A stretch of DNA of 64,000 nucleotides from Phycisphaeraceae bacterium (GCA_028282805.1 JANQHD010000027.1:1-64000); one strand, 5' to 3'. Positions 21,523-30,859 are shown, numbered from the stretch's first letter. Program-made: numbers and translations. The notes: a model not told the origin generated them from the letters alone.

Positions 21523-22632
21523 ATGACCATCGCCTGCCTGCTGCTGATCCCCCTTGCTTTCGCGTTGTCGTTGCCGCTGACGTGGCTGTGCCGGGGCGCG
21601 GCCCATCGCATGGGGCACCTCGACAAACCGGGTGAGCACAAGCAACACGCCCGGCCGATCCCCGTCACCGGCGGGGTCGCGATCTTCTGGGCCACGCTCG
21701 CGCCAATGCTGGTCGGCTTGGCTTGCGCGTGGTGGTTGCCGAAAGAAACCTGGGCGAGGTTGTTGCCCGAGGCGGTCGACCACCTGCCTTACGTGCACGA
21801 GCACACCGCGCTGGCGCTGACGCTCATCGGCGCGCTGGCCGCGCTGCACGTGGTGGGCGTGATCGATGACCGCAAGCACCTCGGGCCGTTCGGCAAACTC
21901 GTCGTACAGCTGCTCGCCGCGGCGGCGCTGGCGGTGTTCTTTCGGGTGCGCGTGCTCGAAGCGCTCGGCCCAGCGGTGAGCGTCGCGCTGGCGGTGTTGT
22001 GGATCGTGGCCATCACCAACGCCTTCAACTTCCTCGACAACATGGACGGCCTGTCGGCGGGCATCGCCACGATCTGCGCCGCGATCATGCTCGCGATCGC
22101 GTTGATGGGCGCGCAGTGGTTCGTCGCCGCCACGCTCGCGCTGCTGATCGGGGCGATGCTCGGCTTCCTCGTGTTCAACTTCCCGCCCGCGTCGATCTTC
22201 ATGGGCGACGGAGGGTCGCTGGTCATCGGGTTCGTGCTGGCGTTCTGCGCGCTTCGGCTGACGTACGTCGAGCTCGAACCCGGCGCGGTGGCGCAGGCGC
22301 GGTGGTGGGCGGTGTTCACGCCGATCGTCGTGCTGGCGATCCCGCTGTACGATTTGGCGAGCGTGACGCTGATCCGCCTGTCGCAGGGCAGAAGCCCGTT
22401 CCGCGGCGACACGCAACATTTCTCGCACCGGCTGGTGCGCAAGGGCCTGAGCCGGCGGGCCGCGGTGGTGGTGATTTACGCCTGCACGCTCGCCACGGGC
22501 ATCGGCGGCATCTTGCTCGGGCGCGTGCCGGGCTGGGCGGCGGCGCTGGTCGTGGCGCAGACCGGCGCGGTGCTTGTGGTGTTGGCCTTGCTCGAACGCA
22601 AGGTGCCGGCCGCGGGGAACGGTGAGCTTTGA
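21523..22632 (+). CDS. WecA-like undecaprenyl-phosphate sugar-1-phosphate transferase
   Basis: A 369-aa polytopic enzyme of the MraY/WecA family that loads a sugar phosphate onto undecaprenyl phosphate at the cytoplasmic face, initiating glycan synthesis. Family motifs: HxxxRPIPVTGG near the N-terminus, VIDDRKHLGPFGKLVVQ, AFNFLDNMDGLSAG and FMGDGGS, plus the HFSHRLVRKGLS loop. About ten helices are visible. ATG 21523 fits the family start. It overlaps the next gene by 4 bp. MraY is less likely because the peptidoglycan cluster is absent. Confidence 0.88.
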   Translation: MTIACLLLIPLAFALSLPLTWLCRGAAHRMGHLDKPGEHKQHARPIPVTGGVAIFWATLAPMLVGLACAWWLPKETWARLLPEAVDHLPYVHEHTALALTLIGALAALHVVGVIDDRKHLGPFGKLVVQLLAAAALAVFFRVRVLEALGPAVSVALAVLWIVAITNAFNFLDNMDGLSAGIATICAAIMLAIALMGAQWFVAATLALLIGAMLGFLVFNFPPASIFMGDGGSLVIGFVLAFCALRLTYVELEPGAVAQARWWAVFTPIVVLAIPLYDLASVTLIRLSQGRSPFRGDTQHFSHRLVRKGLSRRAAVVVIYACTLATGIGGILLGRVPGWAAALVVAQTGAVLVVLALLERKVPAAGNGEL

Positions 22633-24818
22633 ACGACACGCCCCCACCAGCGCGGTGCGAATGGCTGGCCGACGCGGCGTTGATCGGCGCGGTCGCGCTG
22701 GCCGCGGTGCGGTGTGTGGTGACGTTTTACGCCGATTGGCCGACTTCGCCGGCGCCGGGCCTGACGCTCGGGCCGGTCGGGTTGCAGGTGAGCAACGCCT
22801 TGGCCGCGCTACCGTTGATCGCGGCGCTGGTTTACCGCGTGGTCGCGCGGCGGTCGGTGCACTGGGCGGCGTTGCTGCTGTGGGCGTCGGCGCCGCTGGT
22901 GATGTGGGCCGTGGGCGGCGCGGGCGCGTCGGCGTGGCCGAGCTGGTGGGCGGCGCTGGCGCTGGGTTTGGCGGTGATGCACGTCGCCGACGCGCCGCGG
23001 CGTCGCAAGCTGTTGGTCGGCGTGCTCGGTGGGTTGCTCGTGGCGTTGTCGTTGCAGGCGTTCGGTCAATACTTCTACGAGCACCGCGAAACGGTCGAGC
23101 TGTACGAGGCCGACCCCGACGCGGCCTTGCGGGCGCAGGGCATCGAGTCCGGTTCGGTCCAACAAATCAAGTACGAGACCCGCCTCTACCAGCGCGAGGC
23201 GACCGCGGGCTTCGTCACGGCCAACGTGCTCGGCTCGGCGCTCGGCGCGTTGGTGTTGTCGGCGGCCGGCGTCGTGTTGGCGTTGTGGCGCTCGCGCACC
23301 CGCGACGCGGCGTTCGGCGTCGCCGTGCTGGTCGGCTTGTTCGGCGTCGCGGCGCTGGGGTTGACGTTTTCAAAGGGCGCGGTGCTGGCGCTGCTGTTGA
23401 CCGGGGGGGCGGTGTCGGCGTCGTGTTGGCTTACGCGCCGCGTGCCGCGCACGTGGTTGTGGCGGCTGGTGGCGTTTGGCTTGGTCGTCGCGGCGCTCGG
23501 CGGCATCGGTTTGCGTTACGCGGCCGGCCCGCCCGACGACCACACGGGCGAGCGGTCGCTGCTGTTCCGCGCGTATTACCTGCAAGCCTCGCTGCGCATG
23601 GTTGCCGCTGAACCGGTCAAGGGCGTGGGCGACTTCGGCGAGGCTTACCTCAAACACAAAAACGTGCTCAACCCCGAGAACGTGAAAGACCCGCACAACG
23701 TGTTCGCGATGTGGGTCGCGTCGCTCGGCGTCGCCGGGTGGGCGTGGTCGGCGGTGCTGCTGATCTGGCTGTGGCGCGCGGGGCGCTTGGCGAGTGCGAA
23801 CGATGCAAGCGATGACGAGCCACCTGCTCGCCGATGGCGGTTGACCTGCGCAGCGATCGCGGCGCTGCTCGTTTTCGTGCCGTACTACTTGGTCTTGCTA
23901 CGCGGCCACCTCGCGCACGCCCACAACGCCGGTGAAGCGGTCGCCTTGGCCTTGTACGTCGCGCTGATCCCCGCGGCGGGCGCGTTGGCGACGTGCGTGA
24001 TGGTCGCGCTAGTCGGCCGGTTGCCCGGCGACCCGCGCCCGCTGCGCATCGGGCTGTTCGCCGCCGCGGCGATGGCGCTGCTGCACGGACAGGTCGAAAT
24101 GAACCTGACCAACCCCATGGCCGCGCCGCTGATGTGCGTCCTGCTCGGCGCGGCGGGGGCGGTTTCCGCCGGCGCCACGCACGCCTGGCGTTCCGACCTG
24201 GTTCTCGGCATCACGCTCGTGTTTTTTATATTGTTCTCGTCGATCGTTGTGCTCGCCGATGCCCACAACGAGCGCCAACAACTGCGGGCGTACCAAGCCG
24301 CGATCGAACGCTACCGCGAAGGCGAGCTCACGGTCGACCAGGCCTTCGAGCTACCCGTAGGTCGGGCGACGAACGCGTTGGTCACCCGGCGTGTGCTGGA
24401 TGAGATGCCCGCCATGGTCGAGGGTGAGCGTCGCGCCGAGCTTGTCAATGTCTTGTTCAAGACGCTCGCTCGCTACCTTATTGCCGATTTTGTGGGTCGT
24501 GACCGTATCGTCCAGCCTGCGGAGCTGACCTTGTTTCGGGCGGCGGCTCCGTTATTGAACGACGCGGAGGCTGCAACCGCGGAAGAGCGGGCCGAAGCGC
24601 TCTTGGCGGACACGCCCTACAGCATGACCAATCACCTGCGGGCGGCCGATCTGATGTGGGAGATGAGCCTGCGTGAACGAGCGGCGGGGTGGTATGAGCG
24701 GGCGTTGTGGATCGACGTCCAGTCGTATCTCGATCCCGACTCGCGGATGCCGGACGCCGATCGCCGGCGGGCGGAGCAACGGATCGCCGAGGCGGGGCAA
24801 AAAACCGCTATCCCTTGA
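22629..24818 (+). CDS. O-antigen ligase/polymerase-like membrane protein
   Basis: A 729-aa polytopic protein of the Wzy/WaaL (O-antigen ligase) type. About twelve helices fill residues 1-540, with the characteristic periplasmic segment (YETRLYQREATAGFVTANV, FSKGAVLALLLTGG and KGVGDFGEAYLKHKN). A soluble C-terminal part of about 180 residues is helical and TPR-like. Translation starts at TTG 22629, overlapping the WecA-like stop (TTGA) after GGTGAG, so the two are coupled. Likely role: polymerising or ligating lipid-linked glycan in the periplasm. Confidence 0.8.
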   Translation: MNDTPPPARCEWLADAALIGAVALAAVRCVVTFYADWPTSPAPGLTLGPVGLQVSNALAALPLIAALVYRVVARRSVHWAALLLWASAPLVMWAVGGAGASAWPSWWAALALGLAVMHVADAPRRRKLLVGVLGGLLVALSLQAFGQYFYEHRETVELYEADPDAALRAQGIESGSVQQIKYETRLYQREATAGFVTANVLGSALGALVLSAAGVVLALWRSRTRDAAFGVAVLVGLFGVAALGLTFSKGAVLALLLTGGAVSASCWLTRRVPRTWLWRLVAFGLVVAALGGIGLRYAAGPPDDHTGERSLLFRAYYLQASLRMVAAEPVKGVGDFGEAYLKHKNVLNPENVKDPHNVFAMWVASLGVAGWAWSAVLLIWLWRAGRLASANDASDDEPPARRWRLTCAAIAALLVFVPYYLVLLRGHLAHAHNAGEAVALALYVALIPAAGALATCVMVALVGRLPGDPRPLRIGLFAAAAMALLHGQVEMNLTNPMAAPLMCVLLGAAGAVSAGATHAWRSDLVLGITLVFFILFSSIVVLADAHNERQQLRAYQAAIERYREGELTVDQAFELPVGRATNALVTRRVLDEMPAMVEGERRAELVNVLFKTLARYLIADFVGRDRIVQPAELTLFRAAAPLLNDAEAATAEERAEALLADTPYSMTNHLRAADLMWEMSLRERAAGWYERALWIDVQSYLDPDSRMPDADRRRAEQRIAEAGQKTAIP

Positions 24819-24836
24819 AGCGATCGGGGCTTCGGG

Positions 24837-24842
24837 TACGAT
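24837..24842 (+). promoter_or_regulatory. -10 hexamer of a leaderless start (amidohydrolase)
   Basis: TACGAT ends 8 nt before ATG 24851 (GATAAT at 24840-24845 is an overlapping alternative). TTGAAG at 24815-24820 gives a 16-nt spacer. No Shine-Dalgarno is present. Confidence 0.45.
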
Positions 24843-24850
24843 AATCCAAC

Positions 24851-25780
24851 ATGATCATCGACCTGCACACCCACTTGTGGCAGAGCCCCGACCAGCTTGG
24901 CGCCCAGATCGCCGACCAGCTGCGGCGGAAGTTTGCGCAGGATTTCCACCTGCTCGACGCCGGCCCGCAGGCCCACGAGGCCGCCACGGAACAGATCGAC
25001 GTGACCGTCGTGCTCGGCTTCCGCAGCCGGGCCCTCGACGCGCACGTGCCCAACCGTTTCATCGCCGAGTACGTCGCCCGTCGGCCCGACCGCCTGATCG
25101 GGTTCGCTGGTATCGACCCGACCGAGCCCGGTTACAAGCAGCAGGTCCGCGAGCTGCCCGACATGGGTTTGGCCGGCCTGACCATCAGCCCGGCGACCCA
25201 AGGCTACCACCCCTCCGACACCCGCGCGATGCAGCTGTACGAGATCGCCGAGGGCTTGGGCCTGCCCGTGCTGCTGCACCAGGGCACGCACTACACGGCG
25301 ACGAGCCGCATGGACTACGCCCGGCCGTACCTCTTTGACGAGGTCGCCCGCGAGTTCCCCGACTTAAAGCTCGTCGTCGCGCACTGTGGTTACCCGTGGA
25401 TCGACGAGACCCTCACGCTCATCGGCAAGCACCCCAACGCCTTCGCCGACATCTCCAACGTCATCGCCCGCCCGTGGCACCTGTACCAGACGCTGCTCAG
25501 CGCCCACCAGCTGGGCGTGACCGAGAAGCTGCTGTTCGGCAGCGACTTCCCGTACCTGTCGCCGGCCGAGGCGATCGAGACGGTCTACTCGCTGAACAGC
25601 ATGTTCCACGGCACGGGCCTGCCGACGATCCCGCGCGAGCGGTTGCGTGCGATCATCGAGCGCGATGCGCTGGGGGCGCTGGGGCTCAAGCGTGGCGCAC
25701 CGGCGCCCGGCGCGCCGGCGCCGAAGCCGGCCGCGCCGGTCTCTAACGAAACCGCGCTGACAAAGGAAGGTGGCGCGTGA
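24851..25780 (+). CDS. Amidohydrolase family metal-dependent hydrolase
   Basis: A 309-aa TIM-barrel amidohydrolase of the amidohydrolase-2 type. Metal-binding HxH is in MIIDLHTHLW, followed by GFAGIDPTEPGYK, a metal-ligand His region LVVAHCGYPW and the catalytic Asp in LLFGSDFPYLSP. Family members hydrolyse or decarboxylate small cyclic acids; the substrate cannot be told. An Ala/Pro-rich tail (about 283-309) is unusual. It overlaps the next lipoprotein gene by 4 bp. Confidence 0.85.
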   Translation: MIIDLHTHLWQSPDQLGAQIADQLRRKFAQDFHLLDAGPQAHEAATEQIDVTVVLGFRSRALDAHVPNRFIAEYVARRPDRLIGFAGIDPTEPGYKQQVRELPDMGLAGLTISPATQGYHPSDTRAMQLYEIAEGLGLPVLLHQGTHYTATSRMDYARPYLFDEVAREFPDLKLVVAHCGYPWIDETLTLIGKHPNAFADISNVIARPWHLYQTLLSAHQLGVTEKLLFGSDFPYLSPAEAIETVYSLNSMFHGTGLPTIPRERLRAIIERDALGALGLKRGAPAPGAPAPKPAAPVSNETALTKEGGA

Positions 25781-26406
25781 TGCGGCTGTGGTTGGGTTTG
25801 GCTTCGATCGTGTGCGCGTGCGGTTTGGTCGGTTGTGACTCGTTCCGGCTTGCGCCCAGCGGCGCGTTGACGGTGCGTTCGGTGGACCTGCCCGATGCGC
25901 CGGTGGTCAGCGGCACGTTCGACACGGCCGTGTACGCCGCGGACGACCACCAGACGCTGAGTGTGTTGCTGGTCGACGGCCCGGCCGACGCGCCGCGGCG
26001 CGTGGTGCACGTGCGGATGTTCTGGCGGAGCCGGGCGGGCAAGACGCCGTTCGACCCCAGCGCGACGAACTCGGTCGTGCGTTACATCGACTTCCGCGAC
26101 GGGGGCGTGATGGTGTACGGCGGGGGCGGGCTGCTGCGACCGAAGTCGACGCCGGGCAAGGCCAGCTTCTCCGCCGTGCTGGCCAACGCCACGCTGCGCC
26201 GCCTCGACGCCAGCGCCGCCGACGGCGACGCGCCGGCGGATTCGCTGGGCGACCTGGCGTTGGCCGAGGGTTCGTTCACGGCCCGCCTCGACGCCGACCA
26301 GGCGGCGGCGCTGCTACACCGCGTCCAGCTTTTGGTGAAAGAAAAACTCGGTTACCCGCGCCTGGTGAGGCGCAGCGCCGAGCAAATCGATACCCACCCC
26401 GGTTGA
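25777..26406 (+). CDS. Putative lipoprotein, unknown function
   Basis: A 209-aa protein with a lipoprotein signal (MMRLWLGLASIVCACGLVGC, lipobox LVGC at about 17-20). The mature part has beta-rich stretches (YIDFRDGGVMVYGGGGLLRP and SFTARLDADQAAALLHRV) but no recognised domain. Its ATGA start overlaps the amidohydrolase stop, implying one transcript. Confidence 0.7.
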   Translation: MMRLWLGLASIVCACGLVGCDSFRLAPSGALTVRSVDLPDAPVVSGTFDTAVYAADDHQTLSVLLVDGPADAPRRVVHVRMFWRSRAGKTPFDPSATNSVVRYIDFRDGGVMVYGGGGLLRPKSTPGKASFSAVLANATLRRLDASAADGDAPADSLGDLALAEGSFTARLDADQAAALLHRVQLLVKEKLGYPRLVRRSAEQIDTHPG

Positions 26407-26471
26407 TCGGGTGCCCGCGTTTCGCCGGCCTGGGTGGCGGTCCAATCTGATTTCGCACAAGGGGTCGACGC

Positions 26472-28253
26472 ATGATGCGCCCGCACGTTGCACGGAAGCA
26501 AGGGGGGGCTTGGGCCTGCGCCCTGCTCTTCATGTTCACGCTGTTTCTCTCGCCGGCGCTCTACGCCGAGCAAACCGTCGACAACAAGGCCGAGCCCGCC
26601 GAGGCGAAGCAGCCGGGGCTCGGCGAAAAATTGCAATCCGACATCGACGAGTCGTTCGGCGTCGTCAACAAGTACCTCAAAATGGTCTTGTTCTTCGACG
26701 TGTCCTTCGGCGTGATGCGGCACGAAGTTGTTGATGAAGACGGCCGGCCCGTGCTCGGTGACGACGGCGAGCCAAAGATCGAGGGGCCGGAAGTGCCCTT
26801 GCTCGTGTTGTTCCTGTTGCTCGGCGGCATCTACTTCACGCTGCGGTTCGGGTTCATCAACGTCCGGCTGTTCGGCCACTCGATCGCGGTGATCCGCGGC
26901 AAGTACGACAACCCCGACGACCACGGCGAGATCAGCCACTTCCAGGCCCTGACCTCGGCGCTGAGCGCGACGGTGGGTTTGGGCAACATCGCGGGCGTGG
27001 CGATCGCCATCAGCCAGGGCGGCCCGGGCGCCGTGTTCTGGATGTGGGTCGTGGCGTTCTTCGGCATGTCCAGCAAGTTCGCGTCCTGCACGCTGGCGCA
27101 GCTCTACCGGCGGATCGGGCCCGAGGGCGAGGACCACCTCGCCGCCGACGAAAAGCACAAGGCCCGCAAGGACAAGTCCGAGCACGTGCTCGGCGGGCCC
27201 ATGGTCTACCTGCACGAGGGCATGAAGGAAACGTTCGGCGGCGCGTTCGGCAACGGCTTCGGCAAGGTGCTCGCCGTCAGCTTCGCGTTCTTCGCGATCT
27301 GCGGCAGCCTCGGCGGCGGCAACATGTTCCAGTCGAACCAGACCTCGGAGATCGTGTCGTTCGTGATCCTCGAGGGCGACAAGAGCTACGCCTGGCTGAT
27401 CGGCGCGATCATGGCCGTGATGGTCGGCCTGGTGATCGTCGGCGGCATCAAGCGCATCGGCGACGTGACCAGCAAGGTCGTGCCCGCGATGTGTGTGTTC
27501 TATTGCGTCGTCTGTTTGATCATCCTCATCACCAACATCGAGGACGTGCCCACGCTGTTCGCGTCGATCTTCGACAGGGCGTTCAACATCAAGGCGATCG
27601 GGTGGGGCGGCGCGGTCGGCGTGTTGGTCACGGGCGTCACCCGCGGCGCGTTCTCCAACGAGGCCGGCCTCGGGTCGGCCGCCATCGCCCACTCCGCGGC
27701 GAAGACCAAAGAGCCGGTGCGCGAGGGCGTGGTCGCCATGATCGGCCCGTTCATCGACACGCTCGTGGTCTGCACCATGACCGCCCTGACCATCCTCATC
27801 ACGCAGGGCCAGTTCGACGAAGCGGCGCTCGGGGATACCAAGGATTGGGTCCGCGGCGCCGCGATGACCGCCGAGGCGTTCGGCACGCTGCACGGGTTCC
27901 TGCCGTTCCTGTTGTGCATCGCCGTGTTCGTCTTCGCGTATTCCACGATGATCGCGTGGAGCTACTACGGCGAACGCTCGGTCGAGTACCTCTTCGGCCG
28001 CAAGGGCATCTGGCCGTACCGCGCCGTCTTCCTGTTGTTCGTGCTGGTCGGGCCCGTGGTCAGCATCGGCAACGTGCTCAACTTCACCGACTTCCTCATC
28101 CTCTCCATGGCGTACCCAAACATCCTGGGTGTGGTCATCCTCTCGCCGAAGCTGACGAAACTGGCGCGCGATTACGTGGGGCGTCTGAAGTCCGGCGAGA
28201 TCAAACCCTACGAGCCGCCGCCGGAATCAAGCGACCCCGCGGCCGACATCTAG
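26472..28253 (+). CDS. Sodium:alanine/glycine symporter (AGCS family)
   Basis: A 593-aa AGCS transporter importing alanine or glycine with Na+. Typical segments are FQALTSALSATVGLGNIAGVA, the following AISQGGPGAVFWMW, GGPMVYL, GVTRGAFSNEAGLGSAAIAHS and FAYSTMIAWSYYGERS. It differs from E. coli-type members by an N-terminal signal-like segment and about 100 extra residues, including an acidic stretch (HEVVDEDGRPVLGDDGEPK), before the first core helix. AAGGGG precedes ATG 26472. It ends in a strong terminator. Confidence 0.93.
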   Translation: MMRPHVARKQGGAWACALLFMFTLFLSPALYAEQTVDNKAEPAEAKQPGLGEKLQSDIDESFGVVNKYLKMVLFFDVSFGVMRHEVVDEDGRPVLGDDGEPKIEGPEVPLLVLFLLLGGIYFTLRFGFINVRLFGHSIAVIRGKYDNPDDHGEISHFQALTSALSATVGLGNIAGVAIAISQGGPGAVFWMWVVAFFGMSSKFASCTLAQLYRRIGPEGEDHLAADEKHKARKDKSEHVLGGPMVYLHEGMKETFGGAFGNGFGKVLAVSFAFFAICGSLGGGNMFQSNQTSEIVSFVILEGDKSYAWLIGAIMAVMVGLVIVGGIKRIGDVTSKVVPAMCVFYCVVCLIILITNIEDVPTLFASIFDRAFNIKAIGWGGAVGVLVTGVTRGAFSNEAGLGSAAIAHSAAKTKEPVREGVVAMIGPFIDTLVVCTMTALTILITQGQFDEAALGDTKDWVRGAAMTAEAFGTLHGFLPFLLCIAVFVFAYSTMIAWSYYGERSVEYLFGRKGIWPYRAVFLLFVLVGPVVSIGNVLNFTDFLILSMAYPNILGVVILSPKLTKLARDYVGRLKSGEIKPYEPPPESSDPAADI

Positions 28254-28289
28254 CGCGGGTTATTCCCCACATCCCGCTTTAAAGCCGAT

Positions 28290-28321
28290 AGGCCGGGTCA
28301 TACGACCCGGCCTTCGTTTTT
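28290..28321 (+). terminator. Intrinsic terminator after the AGCS gene
   Basis: A perfect 10-bp stem AGGCCGGGTC/GACCCGGCCT with loop ATAC is followed by TCGTTTTT. Confidence 0.9.
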
Positions 28322-28324
28322 AAC

Positions 28325-28354
28325 TTGCCCGATATCCAATTATAGGCGTACGAT
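28325..28354 (+). promoter_or_regulatory. Candidate promoter of the CBS-domain gene
   Basis: TTGCCC (28325-28330), an 18-nt spacer and TACGAT (28349-28354), directly after the terminator. The leader to ATG 28471 would be about 110 nt. Confidence 0.3.
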
Positions 28355-28470
28355 TCTTTCGTCAGGGTGCGGCACATCGCAACGTTCGTCGACGCGTCTG
28401 CGTCACTTGGTGAATCGGGTAATCCTGTCACTGCGGCCGATCGTCTCGGTCGAGCATGGAGGTGATGCGT

Positions 28471-28911
28471 ATGGCACAGGTCAAAGACATCCTCGACGTG
28501 AAGGGTGGGTCGGTGTACTCGGTCGGCGAGAACACCACGGTCCTCGACGCGACCAAGCGCATGAACGAGGCGCGCATCGGCGCGCTGGTCGTCACCGACG
28601 ACAACGAGGGCGTGGCGGGCATCTTTACCGAGCGCGACGTGCTGCGGCGCGTCGTCGCCGAGGGCCGCGACCCCGCGGGCACGCTGCTCGCCGTGGTCAT
28701 GACCACGCAGGTCGCCTGCTGCCAGCCCGACACCCCGCTCGACGATGTCCGGGCGCTGATGAGGCAGAAGCGCATCCGCCACGTGCCCGTGGTTGACGAG
28801 ACCGGCAAACTCGCCGGGTTGATTTCGATTGGCGACGTCAACGCTCACTACGCAAACGGGGCGGAAGTGCAGATCCAGTACCTGCACGAATACATCTACG
28901 GACGTGCCTGA
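28471..28911 (+). CDS. Two-CBS-domain protein
   Basis: A 146-aa protein made of a CBS pair: first domain around TTVLDATKRMNEARIGALVV and GIFTERDVLRRVV, second around DTPLDDVRALMRQKRIRHVP and LAGLISIGDVNAHY. CBS pairs bind adenosyl ligands and act as energy or signal sensors. Of three nearby in-frame ATGs, 28471 is chosen because GGAGG lies 8 nt upstream. It is monocistronic between a terminator and hairpin D. Confidence 0.9.
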   Translation: MAQVKDILDVKGGSVYSVGENTTVLDATKRMNEARIGALVVTDDNEGVAGIFTERDVLRRVVAEGRDPAGTLLAVVMTTQVACCQPDTPLDDVRALMRQKRIRHVPVVDETGKLAGLISIGDVNAHYANGAEVQIQYLHEYIYGRA

Positions 28912-28991
28912 AAACGATCAGCCCGGCCTTTGATGAACCAGCGGTGCTTCAAGTCAAACTCGAAGGTCGAAACTCGAAGCTCGAATCAAAG

Positions 28992-29049
28992 GGCAAATGA
29001 CAAATGGCAAAGCTCAAATCCTTATGGGCTTTGCTATTTGGATTTTGCC
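28992..29049. repeat. Word-built junction hairpin D
   Basis: Arms GGCAAATGACAAATGGCAAA... (28992-29015) and 29026-29049 pair with 5 mismatches in 24. The preceding 28953-28989 is a separate short-word string (TCGAAACTCGAAGCTCGAA). It lies between the convergent CBS and peroxiredoxin genes. Confidence 0.8.
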
Positions 29050-29077
29050 ATTCCGCCGATCAGCGGCGCCGGCCCGC

Positions 29078-29551
29078 TCAGCCCGACCGCAAGCCCGCCA
29101 AACGCTGACGTACGTGCGCGGCGTGGCCCTTGGCCTTCACCGACTTCCAATGGTGCGCGACCTTGCCGGTAGGGTCGATGATCACGGTCGAGCGCTTCAC
29201 GCCGATCGTCTTCTTGCCGTACAAAACCTTCTCGCCCCACGCGCCGTACTTGGCCATCGCCTTGGTCGTCGGGTCCGACAGCAGCGTGACCTTGAGCTTG
29301 TGCTTGGCGGCAAACTTCGCCAGCGCCGCCGGCTCGTCGGGGCTCACGCCCAGCACCGCCGCGTCCATGTTTTTGAAATCCTTGATCGAGTCGGTGAACT
29401 CGCACGCCTCGACCGTGCAGCCGGGCGTGTCGGCCTTGGGGTAGAAGTACACCACCACCCACCGCCCGGCAAAATCTTTCAGCGCCACCTTGTGCTCGTC
29501 CGCATCTTTCAGCGTAAACAACGGGGCCTTGCGGCCGACTTCGATGCTCAT
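29078..29551 (-). CDS. bcp: Thioredoxin-dependent peroxiredoxin (Bcp/PrxQ type)
   Basis: A 157-aa AhpC/TSA peroxiredoxin that reduces peroxides. The peroxidatic Cys is in YFYPKADTPGCTVEACEF, with the second Cys five residues later as in Bcp/PrxQ. TFLIDPTGKV-like TVIIDPTGKVAHHW is present. ATG 29551 is preferred over GTG 29560 because GGGAG lies 8 nt before it. It is downstream of a secreted-protein gene on the same strand. Confidence 0.93.
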   Translation of the reverse strand: MSIEVGRKAPLFTLKDADEHKVALKDFAGRWVVVYFYPKADTPGCTVEACEFTDSIKDFKNMDAAVLGVSPDEPAALAKFAAKHKLKVTLLSDPTTKAMAKYGAWGEKVLYGKKTIGVKRSTVIIDPTGKVAHHWKSVKAKGHAAHVRQRLAGLRSG

Positions 29552-29584
29552 GGTTCGCACTCCCGTGTATGAGTCGCCATGAGC

Positions 29585-30760
29585 TTACGAGCCGAGCTTC
29601 CGCACGTCGAGCAGTTCGTCGTTTTCGATCCACGCGACAAAATAAGGCTGGCCCGCCCCGCGCCGTTTCATGATCACGAGGAACGGGCGGTCGACGTAAT
29701 AATGCCGTGTGCTTTCGGCTGATTCAGCTGCTACTACTGCGTCCGACACCACGATCGCGCCGCTCTTGTCCATCACGAACGCGATCCGCTGCGTCGCCTG
29801 CACGATCGGCCAGCCCTCGAAGCCGGGGTTTTCCAACTCGGCGCCGGTCAACGCGCTGAACCGCTTGAGCGTTCTAAACGCCACGTTCGGCACCTCCAGT
29901 CCGTTGCCCGTGTCCAGCGCGTGCCCCGTGTCGGCCAGGGCCGTGGTCTTGTCCACCACCGCCTGCACCATGGCCGCGAGCGATTCGCCGCGCTCGGTCA
30001 CGGCCACGATCAGCTGCACGTCGTCCTGGTCGGCGGTCAGGTCGAGCGCGAAACCGGTCAGCGTTTCGAACTTGCCGTGATCTTCGGTTTCCGCGTAAAG
30101 CACGCGCACCTGTTTGGCCTGGTCGCGCTGCAGCTTTTTGTTGCCGTGCTCGTTGACGAGTTTGAAGCCGTTGATGAGTGTTCGTGCGCCATCTGCGGAT
30201 CTGAAATGCATCGGGTCTTCGTCGAACGGCGTGGTGAACTCCGCCTTGGCTTCGAGGTACGCGTAGGCGACGAAGCCGTCGTCGCCGCCGAGGTCGGGCG
30301 GGTCGTGGTGCGGGAACCGCGCCGCCATCTCTTTGCGGATCGTCTGTTCGATGCCGTCCTGCACGAGCCCGGCGTTGGCGTAATACCCGCCGGGCGGCAG
30401 GTGGGTTTCGTTGACCGGCGAGCCGTTCAAGCGGTCGGCGAGCTTTTGCACGCCCTTCACGCGCAACGGCTGCTTGACCACGCCGTGCTTCGCCTTGTGC
30501 CACGCCACCTGAAACGTGGCGCACCACACCGCGTTGCCGGCCTCGTTCAGCGGGCTGTCGAGCGCGGGCACGACCCGTGTGCGCTTCAGCTTGCGCTCCG
30601 GCACGTCGGCCAGCGCGATGCCCGCGGCCCCGCGCTTCGCTTGCCACGGCAGGCTCAGGCCGTAGTGTTCGAGCAACTCCTTCGAACCGTACAGCACCAG
30701 CACGGTAAACACACCCCAGAACGCCACGCGCCTCTTCCAACGGACCTTGTTGCCGGACAT
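29585..30760 (-). CDS. Membrane-anchored protein with serpin-like C-terminus
   Basis: A 391-aa protein with an uncleaved N-terminal anchor (VAFWGVFTVLVLYG). An extracytoplasmic domain begins NEAGNAVWCATFQVAWH. The last 90 residues resemble the serpin end: MDKSGAIVVSDAVVAAES recalls the hinge/reactive-loop start, and YYVDRPFLVIMKRRGAGQPYFVAWI recalls the conserved DRPFLF...G.ILF.G strands. If correct, it would be an envelope protease inhibitor; this is weak similarity judged by eye. GGGAGG precedes ATG 30760. It is divergent from polA. Confidence 0.6.
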   Translation of the reverse strand: MSGNKVRWKRRVAFWGVFTVLVLYGSKELLEHYGLSLPWQAKRGAAGIALADVPERKLKRTRVVPALDSPLNEAGNAVWCATFQVAWHKAKHGVVKQPLRVKGVQKLADRLNGSPVNETHLPPGGYYANAGLVQDGIEQTIRKEMAARFPHHDPPDLGGDDGFVAYAYLEAKAEFTTPFDEDPMHFRSADGARTLINGFKLVNEHGNKKLQRDQAKQVRVLYAETEDHGKFETLTGFALDLTADQDDVQLIVAVTERGESLAAMVQAVVDKTTALADTGHALDTGNGLEVPNVAFRTLKRFSALTGAELENPGFEGWPIVQATQRIAFVMDKSGAIVVSDAVVAAESAESTRHYYVDRPFLVIMKRRGAGQPYFVAWIENDELLDVRKLGS

Positions 30761-30846
30761 GTTTCGCCTCCCGGGTGTAGCTGCATCATCGGCGGTTTGT
30801 CGGTCGGGCGTCAAGCCCCCGGTTCACGCTGTTCGCGTGGTGCGGG

Positions 30847-30852
30847 TAGAAT
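30847..30852 (+). promoter_or_regulatory. -10 hexamer of leaderless polA
   Basis: TAGAAT ends 7 nt before ATG 30860; TTCACG at 30823-30828 gives an 18-nt spacer. No Shine-Dalgarno is present. Confidence 0.5.
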
Positions 30853-30859
30853 CCCGGCG

